NCBI GenBank assembly: GCA_021647705.1
Contig: JAKIUF010000021.1
Coordinates: 1-64,000, forward strand
Direction: 5' to 3'
Origin: Gammaproteobacteria bacterium
GTDB taxonomy: Bacteria; Pseudomonadota; Gammaproteobacteria; SZUA-152
Length of the DNA stretch: 64,000 bases
The translations under genes and the position numbers were made by a program. Below, in pieces: positions 1 through 9,134 of the stretch. Position 1 is the first letter of the stretch. The number at the start of each line of letters is the position of its first letter. The notes beneath the pieces were generated by a model. The model had not been told where the DNA came from. It did no database searches and was given only the letters and a program-made list of their open reading frames with translations.

Positions 1-2
1 AT

Positions 3-2837
3 GAAAATGGCGTTACCACAACATACGAATACGATTCAAACGGCAACCTGACGAAAATGATCGCAGCTCAGGGACGAACCGATGAGCGAATGACCGAATA
101 CACGTATGATGCCTTCGGAAACATGTTGACTGAAAAACAAGTTGGTGATACGGATACAGCAGAATCTATTACAACCTACACCTATGACAATTACGGCAAT
201 GTGTTGACAAGGAAAGATGCGCTCAATAATGTTTACACATTCACCTATGATGTGATGGGTAACACATTAACAGGAAGCAATCCGCGCACCCATAAATGGT
301 TATATACCTACGATGCCGCTGGCAATTTGTTAACGACAACGAATCCATTCAACAAAATAGCATCAAATGAATACAACAAACTTGGCGAACGTATCAAAAA
401 AGTGGATGTTAAGAATCGCCCAACAATCTATGGTTACGATAACCGAGGAAATATTCTTACAACCACCGATGCGCTAATTAACACAGCTATCACGGTATAT
501 AACGCCTTCAATCAACCTGTAAAAGCAATCGATGCAGAATCCAAAGTTGTCATCATCAATGAGTACGACCGTTTTGACCGCCCGATAAAAAACATAGATG
601 GTAATGGCAATGAAACAACACGCGAGTATGACGATACTGTTGGCGGTGGTAAAAATATTATCATGAATACGTCTAGGGTTAATTATCCTACCTATTCAAG
701 ACAGTTTAATTACGATAAGCGTGGCCGTGTTTCCATTGACACCTTGTTATTGGATGACGATGCACAAGTCATGCGCTATACCTATGATCCCGTTGGAAAT
801 ATAGTCGGTACAATAAATCGTAACGGTAAAAATACCAATTTTGAAGTGGATGCCTATGGCAATCAAACAAAAATCACCGACGCTTTAAATAACAGCACAG
901 AATTTAAGTACGATGATCAGGGAAACCTGATTGCCCTTACGGATGCCAATTTAAATACACATCGCTTTAAATACGATGCCCTGGGTCGATTAATCAACGA
1001 AACCCGACCCATGGGACAAACTCTACTGTATGATTACGATTCGACAGGCAATTTGATTCGCAAGACCACACCAAAGCAACAAAAAATCGAATACGAATAT
1101 GATGCGTTAAACCGTCAAACCGTCGAGAAACACTTTGATAAAATCAATGATGTCACCCCTGTAAAGACAATTACGACTAGCTATGACGAGGTGGGAAACT
1201 TAGTCGCATGGGATGATGGTAGTACTTCGGGCGCTAATACCTTTGATGCCCTGGATCGATTACTGACGCAAACCATCAGCTATGGTTCATTTTCACTTTC
1301 ATATCGCTACAGCTATTACAAAAATGGTTTAATCAAAACATTTTCCGGACCTGATAACATCACCTACAGTTATGCCTACGACAATGCCAGGCAGCTCGTC
1401 AGTGTGAGCCTGCCGAGTCACGGTGCGATCACCACAAACCATTTTAAATGGTGGGCACCCACGAAAATCACCTTACCGGGCGGTACGACGCGGGAAACCA
1501 CCTACAATGGGTTATTAAATGCGGAAAATATTAACGTCAAAGATCCCGCCACCAATACCGTTGCCGAGTTGCAATACAGCTACGACAAAATGCAGCAGGT
1601 GCAAACCAAGAACACCGACAAAGGCAATTATAGTTTTACCTATGATGACGTTTATCGGCTCACAGAGGCAGCGCAAACTGCACAGCCCGATGAGGTTTTT
1701 ACAGTTGATGCCCTGGGAAACCGAATAAAGGAAGGCACCTCCAATTCATGGGTTTATAACGGCAATAATCAACTCACCTCGCGCGATGGTTTTACTTATG
1801 AATATGATACCAATGGAAACCTGATTACTAACACCAATACCACCACAAATGAAATTAAAAAATACAGCTACGACATACTCGATCGTCTTATCCAGGTGGA
1901 AGATGGCGCCGGTAATGTTATTGCTCGTTACGGTTATGATGCGAGCAATAAACGCCTTTGGAAAGACGTGGGCGGCGTAAAAACCTATTTTTTATATTCA
2001 AAAGAAGGGCTTGTCGGCGAGTTTGATGAATCAGGCAATCAATTAGTCTCCTATGGTTACGAGCCAGGCAGCTTTTGGACAACTAATCCGCTGTTTATGA
2101 AAACCGGTGGACATTATTACTACTACCAAAATGACAATGTAGGCACACCATACAAACTGACTTCAAATGCCGGCGCAGTTGCCTGGGAAGCGTATTACAA
2201 ATCCTTTGGTGGAGTCATTCTGGAACCAGGCAATACCATCACCAATAATTTGCATTTTCCGGGCCAGTACTATGATACGGAGACTGGGTTGCATTACAAT
2301 TACCATCGATACTACGATCCCAGTACAGGTAGGTACATCACCAGTGACCCAATAGGTTTACAGGGTGGTTTGAATACGTATGCCTATGTTGCCGGAAATC
2401 CTATAAATTTTATAGATTCACTAGGTCTTTACCCTGATTGTGAGTCTATTATTCTGGATGTTTTCAATGTAATTACTACTCGCAATGAAGAACAAATATT
2501 GTCGAGAGATTATGGTTTTTCATTTGTTATAACAAGACCGTCAGTGGGCCCTAATCTTGACCCAAGAAGACCACGACAGCCACCGATTGCGCCCGGGATA
2601 AGAACTGAAATTTGGTGGGCATTAAAGGAATTACTTGCTATCAAAACATTTGAAACCAGGAAGACATACCAGAACTTGAAATTTTTCTGTACTGAAAAGC
2701 TAACGGATGAGTGCGGGAATGTCAGTGAGTTTAGGACTAATTTTGAAAGAACAGAGCTGGCAAATGAAATTGAAAGGCTTACTGGCGAGAGAATAGAGAC
2801 GCGTGAGCAATTAATCAGATTGTTGTTAGTGTTTTAA
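3..2837 (+). CDS. Rhs/YD-repeat polymorphic toxin, 5' end outside the window
   Basis: The reading frame is open from the first full codon at position 3, and YD-type repeats (YEYDSNGNLT) already run before the first in-frame ATG at 57, so the gene starts upstream of the window. 944 residues are visible. Tandem YD repeats fill most of it, of the kind that forms the Rhs/TccC-like shell that encloses a toxin. The conserved core end is at about 2240-2429, with RYYDPSTGRYITSDPIGL and then AYVAGNPINF. From codon 2430 onward about 135 residues form a variable C-terminal domain that I do not recognise; by analogy with the family this is the toxin tip. No HNH, deaminase or ADP-ribosyltransferase motif is obvious in it. 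A lipoprotein gene follows after 4 bp and is the natural immunity candidate. Delivery route (T6SS or other) cannot be told without the N-terminus. Confidence 0.93.
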   Translation, partial: ENGVTTTYEYDSNGNLTKMIAAQGRTDERMTEYTYDAFGNMLTEKQVGDTDTAESITTYTYDNYGNVLTRKDALNNVYTFTYDVMGNTLTGSNPRTHKWLYTYDAAGNLLTTTNPFNKIASNEYNKLGERIKKVDVKNRPTIYGYDNRGNILTTTDALINTAITVYNAFNQPVKAIDAESKVVIINEYDRFDRPIKNIDGNGNETTREYDDTVGGGKNIIMNTSRVNYPTYSRQFNYDKRGRVSIDTLLLDDDAQVMRYTYDPVGNIVGTINRNGKNTNFEVDAYGNQTKITDALNNSTEFKYDDQGNLIALTDANLNTHRFKYDALGRLINETRPMGQTLLYDYDSTGNLIRKTTPKQQKIEYEYDALNRQTVEKHFDKINDVTPVKTITTSYDEVGNLVAWDDGSTSGANTFDALDRLLTQTISYGSFSLSYRYSYYKNGLIKTFSGPDNITYSYAYDNARQLVSVSLPSHGAITTNHFKWWAPTKITLPGGTTRETTYNGLLNAENINVKDPATNTVAELQYSYDKMQQVQTKNTDKGNYSFTYDDVYRLTEAAQTAQPDEVFTVDALGNRIKEGTSNSWVYNGNNQLTSRDGFTYEYDTNGNLITNTNTTTNEIKKYSYDILDRLIQVEDGAGNVIARYGYDASNKRLWKDVGGVKTYFLYSKEGLVGEFDESGNQLVSYGYEPGSFWTTNPLFMKTGGHYYYYQNDNVGTPYKLTSNAGAVAWEAYYKSFGGVILEPGNTITNNLHFPGQYYDTETGLHYNYHRYYDPSTGRYITSDPIGLQGGLNTYAYVAGNPINFIDSLGLYPDCESIILDVFNVITTRNEEQILSRDYGFSFVITRPSVGPNLDPRRPRQPPIAPGIRTEIWWALKELLAIKTFETRKTYQNLKFFCTEKLTDECGNVSEFRTNFERTELANEIERLTGERIETREQLIRLLLVF
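2430..2834 (+). other. variable C-terminal (putative toxin) domain of the Rhs protein
   Basis: This stretch begins right after the conserved Rhs core end (NFIDSLGL) and runs to the stop codon. It has about 135 residues, with a proline/arginine-rich linker (NLDPRRPRQPPIAPG) near its middle and a charged helical tail (ELANEIERLTGERIETREQ). In Rhs proteins this is the exchangeable toxin module. I cannot assign an enzymatic family from the sequence; the toxin role is inferred from position only. Confidence 0.6.
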
Positions 2838-2841
2838 AATT

Positions 2842-3291
2842 ATGAGTAAATTTTCTATGAAGAAACTATTGTCCTGCTTGATATTTGTATTAACTATGTC
2901 TTTGTTCGGGTGTGGTTCAAGTGATGAGCAAGGAATAAAAGATAGCAGGGAAGGTTTTATGGTGAAATTCCAAAAGGAGTTGATTGAAAATAATATCCCT
3001 TTCAAAACTGACGATGAAGGTTATATTAGATATTCAAGTGAATATAAAGAAGCTGTAGAAAAAATTAAAAACCAAATAGATAAGAAGATAAGCAGTGAAG
3101 TAGGCTCTAAATTTGAAGATGAAATATCAACCAAATACTTTAGAAAATTACTTGATGAAAATGGTATAAGTTATCGCACAGAGAACCGAAAAGATGGTGA
3201 GTGGACATACTGGCATCCTACGAATAAGGATCAGGTAAAAGAAATCGAAATGAAGGTTGTTGTTCATGCTTTTCAACAGCGAAAGAAATAA
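2842..3291 (+). CDS. small lipoprotein, candidate immunity protein for the Rhs toxin
   Basis: 149 residues, starting 4 bp after the Rhs stop codon, so the two are almost certainly cotranscribed. The N-terminus is a lipoprotein signal with lipobox LFGC (Cys24 when counted from this start; an in-frame ATG at 2857 would give a shorter signal). The mature part is charged and mostly helical by eye (Lys/Glu-rich) and contains two similar stretches, ENNIPFKTDDEGYIRYSS and DENGISYRTENRKDGEWTYW, which look like an internal duplication of one small unit. No family is recognised. Position next to the variable toxin tip suggests immunity. A lipoprotein would protect at the envelope, which would imply a toxin acting in the periplasm. 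That role is inference. Confidence 0.75.
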   Translation: MSKFSMKKLLSCLIFVLTMSLFGCGSSDEQGIKDSREGFMVKFQKELIENNIPFKTDDEGYIRYSSEYKEAVEKIKNQIDKKISSEVGSKFEDEISTKYFRKLLDENGISYRTENRKDGEWTYWHPTNKDQVKEIEMKVVVHAFQQRKK

Positions 3292-3417
3292 AGGGGAATT
3301 CGGTCAAGCAAGGTCGATTAATCCAGCCGGGTAGGATGAGCACGTTTTGTGTGGCCTCGCGGAATGTGAAACCGAGTAAATAAAAAAACACGGTAAACGC
3401 GGTAAGTTGGGGGGATT

Positions 3418-3606
3418 CGTAGGTTGTGGGTGAGGAACAAACCCCAACATGAACGAAACCTCGGATCAAAAATAACCGCATTGAGTTATTGATATTTTGA
3501 TGTTGTTTGTTGAAAAAATATTAAAATCGATTTTGATTAAATGGCTGGTTGTTAATTGACGGTTTGGCGTGTTGGGGTTCACAAAAAACGTTCACCCCAA
3601 CCTACG
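3418..3606. repeat. degenerate copy of the GTAGGTTGG inverted-repeat family
   Basis: Left arm 3418-3448 (CGTAGGTTG...ACCCCAAC) and right arm 3571-3606 (GTTGGGGTTCAC...CCCCAACCTACG) match the arms of the better preserved repeats at 29529-29604 and 53116-53192, but here they are about 120 bp apart and carry mismatches. The right arm overlaps the region just upstream of the next gene. The rest of the 3292-3643 gap holds no gene that I can support. Confidence 0.55.
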
Positions 3607-3643
3607 AGATATAGTTTATATGTTGAGCATTGGTGACAATATA

Positions 3644-6600
3644 ATGAATAGAAAGCAGTACACTAAATTACTAAATGGGCGAAGGCTGGTTTTGTTTCTG
3701 GCTATTTTTGTTCTGTTTTCATTTAAGGTGTCGGCCTCAGAAGATACCGTCTGCGCCGTGGTAAAAATAGAAATCGAACAAACGCTGACGCTGGAGCGTC
3801 AGGCGTTTGACGCCCGGATGAAAATCACCAATGGCCTTGATACGATTCCTTTAGAGAATGTCAACATCAGCGTTAATTTTGAAGATGCTGATGGTAATAC
3901 CGTACTCGCTAGTTCTGATCCCAACGACACCAATGCATTGTTTTGTATTCGCATTGCCTCCAAGAATGGAGTGGATGATATATCCTGTACGGGTACGATT
4001 GAGCCGCAAGCAGAGGCGGAAATTAATTGGTTGATTATTCCTGCACCCGGCTCGGGTGGCAATATTTCCACCGGTAAGCAGTATTTGGTTGGCGCAACGC
4101 TAACTTATGATAAAGGCGGTGTGGAAGAAGTGATTCAGGTGGCACCGGATGATATCACTGTAAAACCCATGCCTTTATTAACCCTGGATTACTTTTTACC
4201 CAACGACGTTACTGCGGACGATGCTTTTACTACGGCAGTGGAACCTCCAGTTCCTTTTACCCTGGGAGTGCGTGTCCGCAATAATGGCAGTGGTCCTGCA
4301 CGCAATCTTAAAATCGAATCGGCCCAGCCAAAGATTGTGGAAAATGAACAAGGCGTGTTAATTGGCTTCAAGTTGATCGGCAGTACGGTGGGAGATCAAC
4401 CGGTAACCCCGAGTCTGTTAGCTGATTTTGGTGATATACCCGGCAATAGTTCGGGTATTGCCCGCTGGTTGATGACAGTGAGCCTGTCCGGACGATTTAC
4501 CGAATTTACGGCGGAATTCAGTCATTCGGATGAACTGGGAGGAGAATTAACCTCATTAATTGACGATATACAAACGCATTTTTTGATTCACGATGTGTTG
4601 GTTGATGTGCCCGGTCGTGACAACGTGCGTGATTTTCTGGCGAGAGACGGCGATATTATCCGCGTATATGAATCTGACACGGTGGATACCATCGTTAGTG
4701 ATGTATCAACCGGGACGAGTTTTGTTTCCATTGGTGCCAATGGTAGTGAATCAGTTTATCGTTTAACCGTACCGGTGACCGCAGGTTTTATGGTTGCCAA
4801 AGTAACCAATCTGTTTAATGGCCGTAAAGTGATTACGGAAGTGATTCGTTCAGACGGAAAACGGCTCTCTGAACACAATGCCTGGTTTTCTCAATCACGG
4901 CCCGCCGAAACCACGGCATGGGAATATTTTTTCAACTTATTCGACGCTAATACCACGGGCAGTTATACCGTTGTGATGCGAGACGTCGCTGACGTACCGC
5001 AGGCACCCGTATTGCAGTTTGTGCCTAACCGGGTGACGTATGAAGGCAACCCCATCGGTTTTATTATTGAAGCCAGTGATCCCAATGGCTCGACACCGGT
5101 GCTTACAGCGGCACCTTTACCTGCCGGTGCAAATTTTGTTGATCAGGGTGCCGGACAGGCGCAATTTAACTGGATACCCGCGACAGGGCAGGCTGGTCTT
5201 TATACGATTACCTATAAAGCATCTGATGGCACCCTGAACTCAATCCGCGTTGCGACCATTCGTGTCAATCCTGCCTGGGATACCGATGGCGATGGTATGG
5301 ATGATGATTGGGAACGCCAGCACTTTGGTAATCTCGACCGTGATGGTATGGGTGATTTTGATGGTGACGGTATTTCGGATTTGCAGGAATTTCTCGATGG
5401 CACAGATCCGCAGGTGGGTTCCGGTTTAACGGCACCGACTGTTGATTCACCCTTACCCGGTACTGAAGTCACTTCATTGACGCCCGATTTAACGCTCACA
5501 AATAGCGTTCATGCGCCGACCTCTGTCGTGCAGTATGATTTCGAGATTTATGCCGATGCGGCATTTACCGATCAGGTGACGAGCATAAGCAACGTTGCAG
5601 AGACACCGATTACCACGACTGGCACGGTGGCAACGGCATTGAGTGATAATACCGGGTATTACTGGCGCGCGCGTGCATTTGATGGTCTGGTGTATAGCCA
5701 ATGGGTCAATGGTCGGTTTTTTGTGAATACTGCCAATAACGCACCGGAACCCTTTGATATCAATTTCCCTGCGGATACGTCGCAGGTTGATAATTTGTTG
5801 CCATTGTTATCGATCATCAATTCTTCCGACATTGATGGCGATACGCTGACTTACCATTTTGATGTATATGACGACAGCACATTGACAGGTCGTGTGGCAT
5901 TTGTGACCGGCAGAGACCAGGGAGCGACCGGTGCCACAGAGTGGACGGTCACACCAGCGCTAACCGATGGCATTACTTATTACTGGCAGGCGACTGCCGT
6001 GGATGAGCATGGTGCTGAAAGGCAATCCACTGTCGTGAGTTTTACAGTGAATACGGGTATTGACGCGCCCGGTTTACCTTCCATTGTGGAACCGGCATTG
6101 GGTAGCGAAGTCAACTCCACCGAGATCAATCTTGTGGTGAATAATGCCACTGATCCTGCCGGTACAGGTTTGCTGTATTACTTTGAAATAGATACGGTCA
6201 ACCGCTTTAACAGTGCGAGTAAAATCGAATCAGGTTCACTGAGTGAAGGTATCGACACCACGACCTGGACCGTTAATGGTCTCACTGAAGATACACTTTA
6301 TTACTGGCGTGCCAAAGCTTCTACCGGTACGGTGGACAGTGGCTGGGTACAGTCCAACTTTGTTTATAACGCAGTCAATAGCGCGCCAGACATACCTACC
6401 GTCAGCAATCCTGACAATCTCGCCTGGGTGGAAACCGTGCGGCCCATGCTGGCGGTACACCCGTCCATGGATCAGGACGACGACACGATTACCTACCGTT
6501 TTGAGCTGTATAGTGATGCTCAGTTGACTGACCTGGTACGTGATTTTGTTTCTGACAACGGTGAATGGAGTATCTTGTTTGCTATTCCGGATAATAGCTG

Positions 6601-7984
6601 GTCTTACTGGCGCGTTCGTGCAGAAGACGAGCATGGTGCCGTGAGTGACTGGACGACGATCTCCCGTTTCTTTGTTAACAACAATGGTATTGACGATGCC
6701 CCGACGATTACCATGATTGAGCCATCCGTTGATGTTACCGATGTTGCGACAGTGATGATCAGTTGGGATGATAACGATCCTGACAGCAACGCGTCTGTCA
6801 CCTTGTTCCACGACAACGATAATAGTGGTGCTGACGGGGTTCTGTTGGCAGGAGGAATCGCTGAAGATTCAGAAGGTGCTGCGGATACCTATCAATGGGA
6901 TACGTCAGCGCTGCCTTCGGGTACATATTATGTGTATGCGGAAATCAGTGATGCTCTGTCATCCCGGATAGCTTATGCACCGGGTTCCATCACCGTTACC
7001 AGTGCCAATACTGCGCCGGAACTGGTGAACCCAATCGCGGATCAAAGCTTTGACGTGGCAACAGGCACTTATGACTTTACCCTGTTGTCCAATACCTTTA
7101 ATGATTCGAATGGTGATACATTAACGTATTCTGTGACCTTGACTGGCGGTGCACCGTTACCGTCCTGGTTAATGGCGACACCAGTGTCAGATACCGTGAA
7201 TATTAGCGGAACGCCATCGGTGGTTGATGTTGGCGACTACACGATTCGCATTACGACAACGGATCCGTCCGGTAATTCTGTGTTTGATGAGTTTGTGCTG
7301 ACCATTACAGATACGACGGTTGACTTGTCACCCAGCCTGGTATTCATTGCACCGGCAGCTGATGTCGTGGTTGATAATAGTGTGGCTGTCAGTTGGACCG
7401 ATGATGACCCGGATAGTAGCGCAACCATAGCCCTCTACCATGACAATGACGGCTCAGGTGCTGATGGTACCTTGATCGTGAATGGCATCCCTGAAGACGA
7501 TGATGGCATTGCAGACCGTTACGATTGGAATACGACTGAAATGGCCAATGGTGTGTACCATATATACGCCATTATTTCCGATGCCAACTCCAGTGTAGTT
7601 GCTTATCTGCCATACACCATTACGGTGGATCGTGCAGTTGCACCGGAATGGCAGGATGTGACCGGCCAATTGACACTGACCATATCCAACCCGATACGAA
7701 ATCGTCGTTTACCCGATGCGAAAGTGCCTGTTGAAATTTCAAACCCGGAAGGTGCGGCGATGACAGGACCATTGAGATTGGTCATTCGTGGGTTGATCCC
7801 GGATACACTGGCAATCGGTAATGCCAACGGCGTCACTGATAGCGGTGAGCCTTATATTGATCTGACACCCTATGTTGGCAGTGAATTGATATCTGGGGGA
7901 ACCACTGGACGCTTTAATGTCATTGTGCAGGGCGGAGGTCGTGTAATATTTACCTTCACGCCCATCATAGAACAATTTCGGTGA
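3644..7984 (+). CDS. large secreted multidomain adhesin-like protein (Ig/cadherin-like and FnIII-like repeats, Ca-binding segment)
   Basis: 1446 residues from ATG 3644, chosen because it has a Shine-Dalgarno (GGTGA at 3632-3636) and opens directly into a signal peptide (RRLVLFLAIFVLFSFKVSA); an upstream in-frame ATG at 3569 lies inside a repeat. Order seen: N-terminal beta-rich region; a cadherin/Ig-like unit around 4990-5275; an Asp/Gly-rich thrombospondin-type-3-like calcium segment (DTDGDGMDDDWE...DFDGDGISDLQEF) at about 5278-5415; four FnIII-like units marked by YYWRARAFDG, YYWQATAVDEHG, YYWRAKAS and SYWRVRAEDEHG; two related units containing SWDDNDPDS or SWTDDDPDS and HDND flanking a second Ig-like unit; and a C-terminal beta domain. 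There is no LPXTG, PEP-CTERM or clear type 9 sorting signal. Probably exported and extracellular or surface-attached; function unknown, adhesion likely. Confidence 0.88.
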   Translation: MNRKQYTKLLNGRRLVLFLAIFVLFSFKVSASEDTVCAVVKIEIEQTLTLERQAFDARMKITNGLDTIPLENVNISVNFEDADGNTVLASSDPNDTNALFCIRIASKNGVDDISCTGTIEPQAEAEINWLIIPAPGSGGNISTGKQYLVGATLTYDKGGVEEVIQVAPDDITVKPMPLLTLDYFLPNDVTADDAFTTAVEPPVPFTLGVRVRNNGSGPARNLKIESAQPKIVENEQGVLIGFKLIGSTVGDQPVTPSLLADFGDIPGNSSGIARWLMTVSLSGRFTEFTAEFSHSDELGGELTSLIDDIQTHFLIHDVLVDVPGRDNVRDFLARDGDIIRVYESDTVDTIVSDVSTGTSFVSIGANGSESVYRLTVPVTAGFMVAKVTNLFNGRKVITEVIRSDGKRLSEHNAWFSQSRPAETTAWEYFFNLFDANTTGSYTVVMRDVADVPQAPVLQFVPNRVTYEGNPIGFIIEASDPNGSTPVLTAAPLPAGANFVDQGAGQAQFNWIPATGQAGLYTITYKASDGTLNSIRVATIRVNPAWDTDGDGMDDDWERQHFGNLDRDGMGDFDGDGISDLQEFLDGTDPQVGSGLTAPTVDSPLPGTEVTSLTPDLTLTNSVHAPTSVVQYDFEIYADAAFTDQVTSISNVAETPITTTGTVATALSDNTGYYWRARAFDGLVYSQWVNGRFFVNTANNAPEPFDINFPADTSQVDNLLPLLSIINSSDIDGDTLTYHFDVYDDSTLTGRVAFVTGRDQGATGATEWTVTPALTDGITYYWQATAVDEHGAERQSTVVSFTVNTGIDAPGLPSIVEPALGSEVNSTEINLVVNNATDPAGTGLLYYFEIDTVNRFNSASKIESGSLSEGIDTTTWTVNGLTEDTLYYWRAKASTGTVDSGWVQSNFVYNAVNSAPDIPTVSNPDNLAWVETVRPMLAVHPSMDQDDDTITYRFELYSDAQLTDLVRDFVSDNGEWSILFAIPDNSWSYWRVRAEDEHGAVSDWTTISRFFVNNNGIDDAPTITMIEPSVDVTDVATVMISWDDNDPDSNASVTLFHDNDNSGADGVLLAGGIAEDSEGAADTYQWDTSALPSGTYYVYAEISDALSSRIAYAPGSITVTSANTAPELVNPIADQSFDVATGTYDFTLLSNTFNDSNGDTLTYSVTLTGGAPLPSWLMATPVSDTVNISGTPSVVDVGDYTIRITTTDPSGNSVFDEFVLTITDTTVDLSPSLVFIAPAADVVVDNSVAVSWTDDDPDSSATIALYHDNDGSGADGTLIVNGIPEDDDGIADRYDWNTTEMANGVYHIYAIISDANSSVVAYLPYTITVDRAVAPEWQDVTGQLTLTISNPIRNRRLPDAKVPVEISNPEGAAMTGPLRLVIRGLIPDTLAIGNANGVTDSGEPYIDLTPYVGSELISGGTTGRFNVIVQGGGRVIFTFTPIIEQFR

Positions 7985-8010
7985 TTAAGATGATTACCCC
8001 GATTTTCTTC

Positions 8011-8051
8011 TTTTTACCGTTTATAGAAGGTACTCCTGTAAACGGTAAAAA
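8011..8051. other. hairpin between the surface-protein gene and the leader ORF
   Basis: TTTTTACCGTTTA at 8011-8023 is perfectly complementary to 8039-8051, with a 15-nt loop. It is followed by an A/G-rich tract that leads into a strong ribosome-binding site. It could attenuate transcription between 3644-7984 and the downstream genes, but it lacks a classic U-run outside the stem on the plus strand. Confidence 0.45.
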
Positions 8052-8084
8052 AGAGGAAAGAGAAGAGGGGGGAGAGTGAGACAG

Positions 8085-8159
8085 ATGAGTGATAAATTCC
8101 TGGAAGTACTTGTTTCTCGCGTTCACAATGATAAATATTGGGCTGGCAAGGAAAAATGA
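8085..8159 (+). CDS. 24-residue leader ORF overlapping the rhodanese-like gene
   Basis: An ATG at 8085 opens a 24-codon frame (MSDKFLEVLVSRVHNDKYWA...) whose TGA stop overlaps the next gene's ATG (ATGA at 8156-8159). A purine-rich GGGGGAG ribosome-binding sequence lies about 10 bases upstream. The overlap would allow translational coupling to the rhodanese-like gene, whose own ribosome-binding site sits inside this ORF. It is too short to identify by similarity; it could also be chance. Confidence 0.35.
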   Translation: MSDKFLEVLVSRVHNDKYWAGKEK

Positions 8160-9109
8160 AAAAGAGTAGTGGGTTTTATTTTATCACTACAAAGTACGTA
8201 TTGATGACAGGAGGGATTCTATTCTCCTGGCAATCGATAGCAGCACCTGACATAGATTACTTGAAAAGCTCGCGAGAAGCGCTTGTTCCTGCTCAGGAAT
8301 GTGGTACTGGTTTTGGCTTCGATAGAAGCGCAAATCTGAAAAATATGTCAACGACCACGGTAAGTAACGGTAAACAGGTTTTGTCAAGACCCAGGCAGTG
8401 CCAAATTAGTTACCAACGGGTTTTCGGCGTCTGGCTACAAAATAAAGCGACCATTATTGACGTGCGATTACAACAGGAATATGAAAAATTTCGTATTCCC
8501 AATTCCATGAACCTGCCTTTGTATTCCATCAAATCCAAAGCCTATTTAAAGGATAAGCTGTTGATTCTGGTGGATGAAGGCTACACTCATAAACACCTCT
8601 ATGAGGCCTGTTTATCCTTGCGTGATCAAGGTTTTAAAAATGTCAAAGTATTGGATGGTGGACTAAGGTCCTGGTGGCGCTACGGTAAACTTGAAGGTGA
8701 TGAGGAAGCCATTAAGGATATGAAAATATTATCATCGAATCAGTTTGAAACCGGTAAAAATGAGCGCATATGGACATTTATTGTTGTTGACAGCAAAGTC
8801 AAACACCCAATGTTTCTACAAAATGAGCAGATTTTACTTAAAAATAACAATAAAAGAGCATTTAAAGAAATAGACAACATAATGAATATGGCTAATAAAA
8901 AAGAGGCTGATTACGGTTTTTTAGTTGTGAGCCGAAATGGTGATAATTACTCATCTGTACAAAAAATACTAAAGCGCAGTGGCATTCAAAATGACTATTA
9001 TCTTACGGGTGGATTTTCTGCATATGAAAGTTACTTGAAGTCACATCACGCCATGCTGGTAAAATCTGCCATTGGTCCGATGCAACGTAAAAAGTGCGGT
9101 AGTCATTAA
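8156..9109 (+). CDS. secreted protein with two degenerate rhodanese-like domains
   Basis: 317 residues from ATG 8156 (AAGGA just upstream). A signal peptide (YVLMTGGILFSWQSIAA) directs export. The first rhodanese-like domain is clear from TIIDVRLQQEYEKFRIPNS and VLDGGLRSWWRYG. At the place where active rhodaneses carry the catalytic Cys loop it reads LLILVDEGYTHKHLYEA, with no Cys. The C-terminal part (ADYGFLVVSRNGDNY...LTGGFSAYESY) resembles a second rhodanese fold, also without Cys in the loop. It is therefore likely a binding or structural domain and not a sulfurtransferase. Sits between the surface protein and the transglutaminase-like gene, probably as one transcription unit. Confidence 0.8.
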   Translation: MKKSSGFYFITTKYVLMTGGILFSWQSIAAPDIDYLKSSREALVPAQECGTGFGFDRSANLKNMSTTTVSNGKQVLSRPRQCQISYQRVFGVWLQNKATIIDVRLQQEYEKFRIPNSMNLPLYSIKSKAYLKDKLLILVDEGYTHKHLYEACLSLRDQGFKNVKVLDGGLRSWWRYGKLEGDEEAIKDMKILSSNQFETGKNERIWTFIVVDSKVKHPMFLQNEQILLKNNNKRAFKEIDNIMNMANKKEADYGFLVVSRNGDNYSSVQKILKRSGIQNDYYLTGGFSAYESYLKSHHAMLVKSAIGPMQRKKCGSH

Positions 9110-9134
9110 AAAATTGATTGCTAGTAATTAACCA

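Noticed and set aside
6236-6811. Minus-strand ORF of 191 codons inside the large surface protein gene
   Set aside because: Shadow frame of a repetitive beta-rich gene with no motif of its own.
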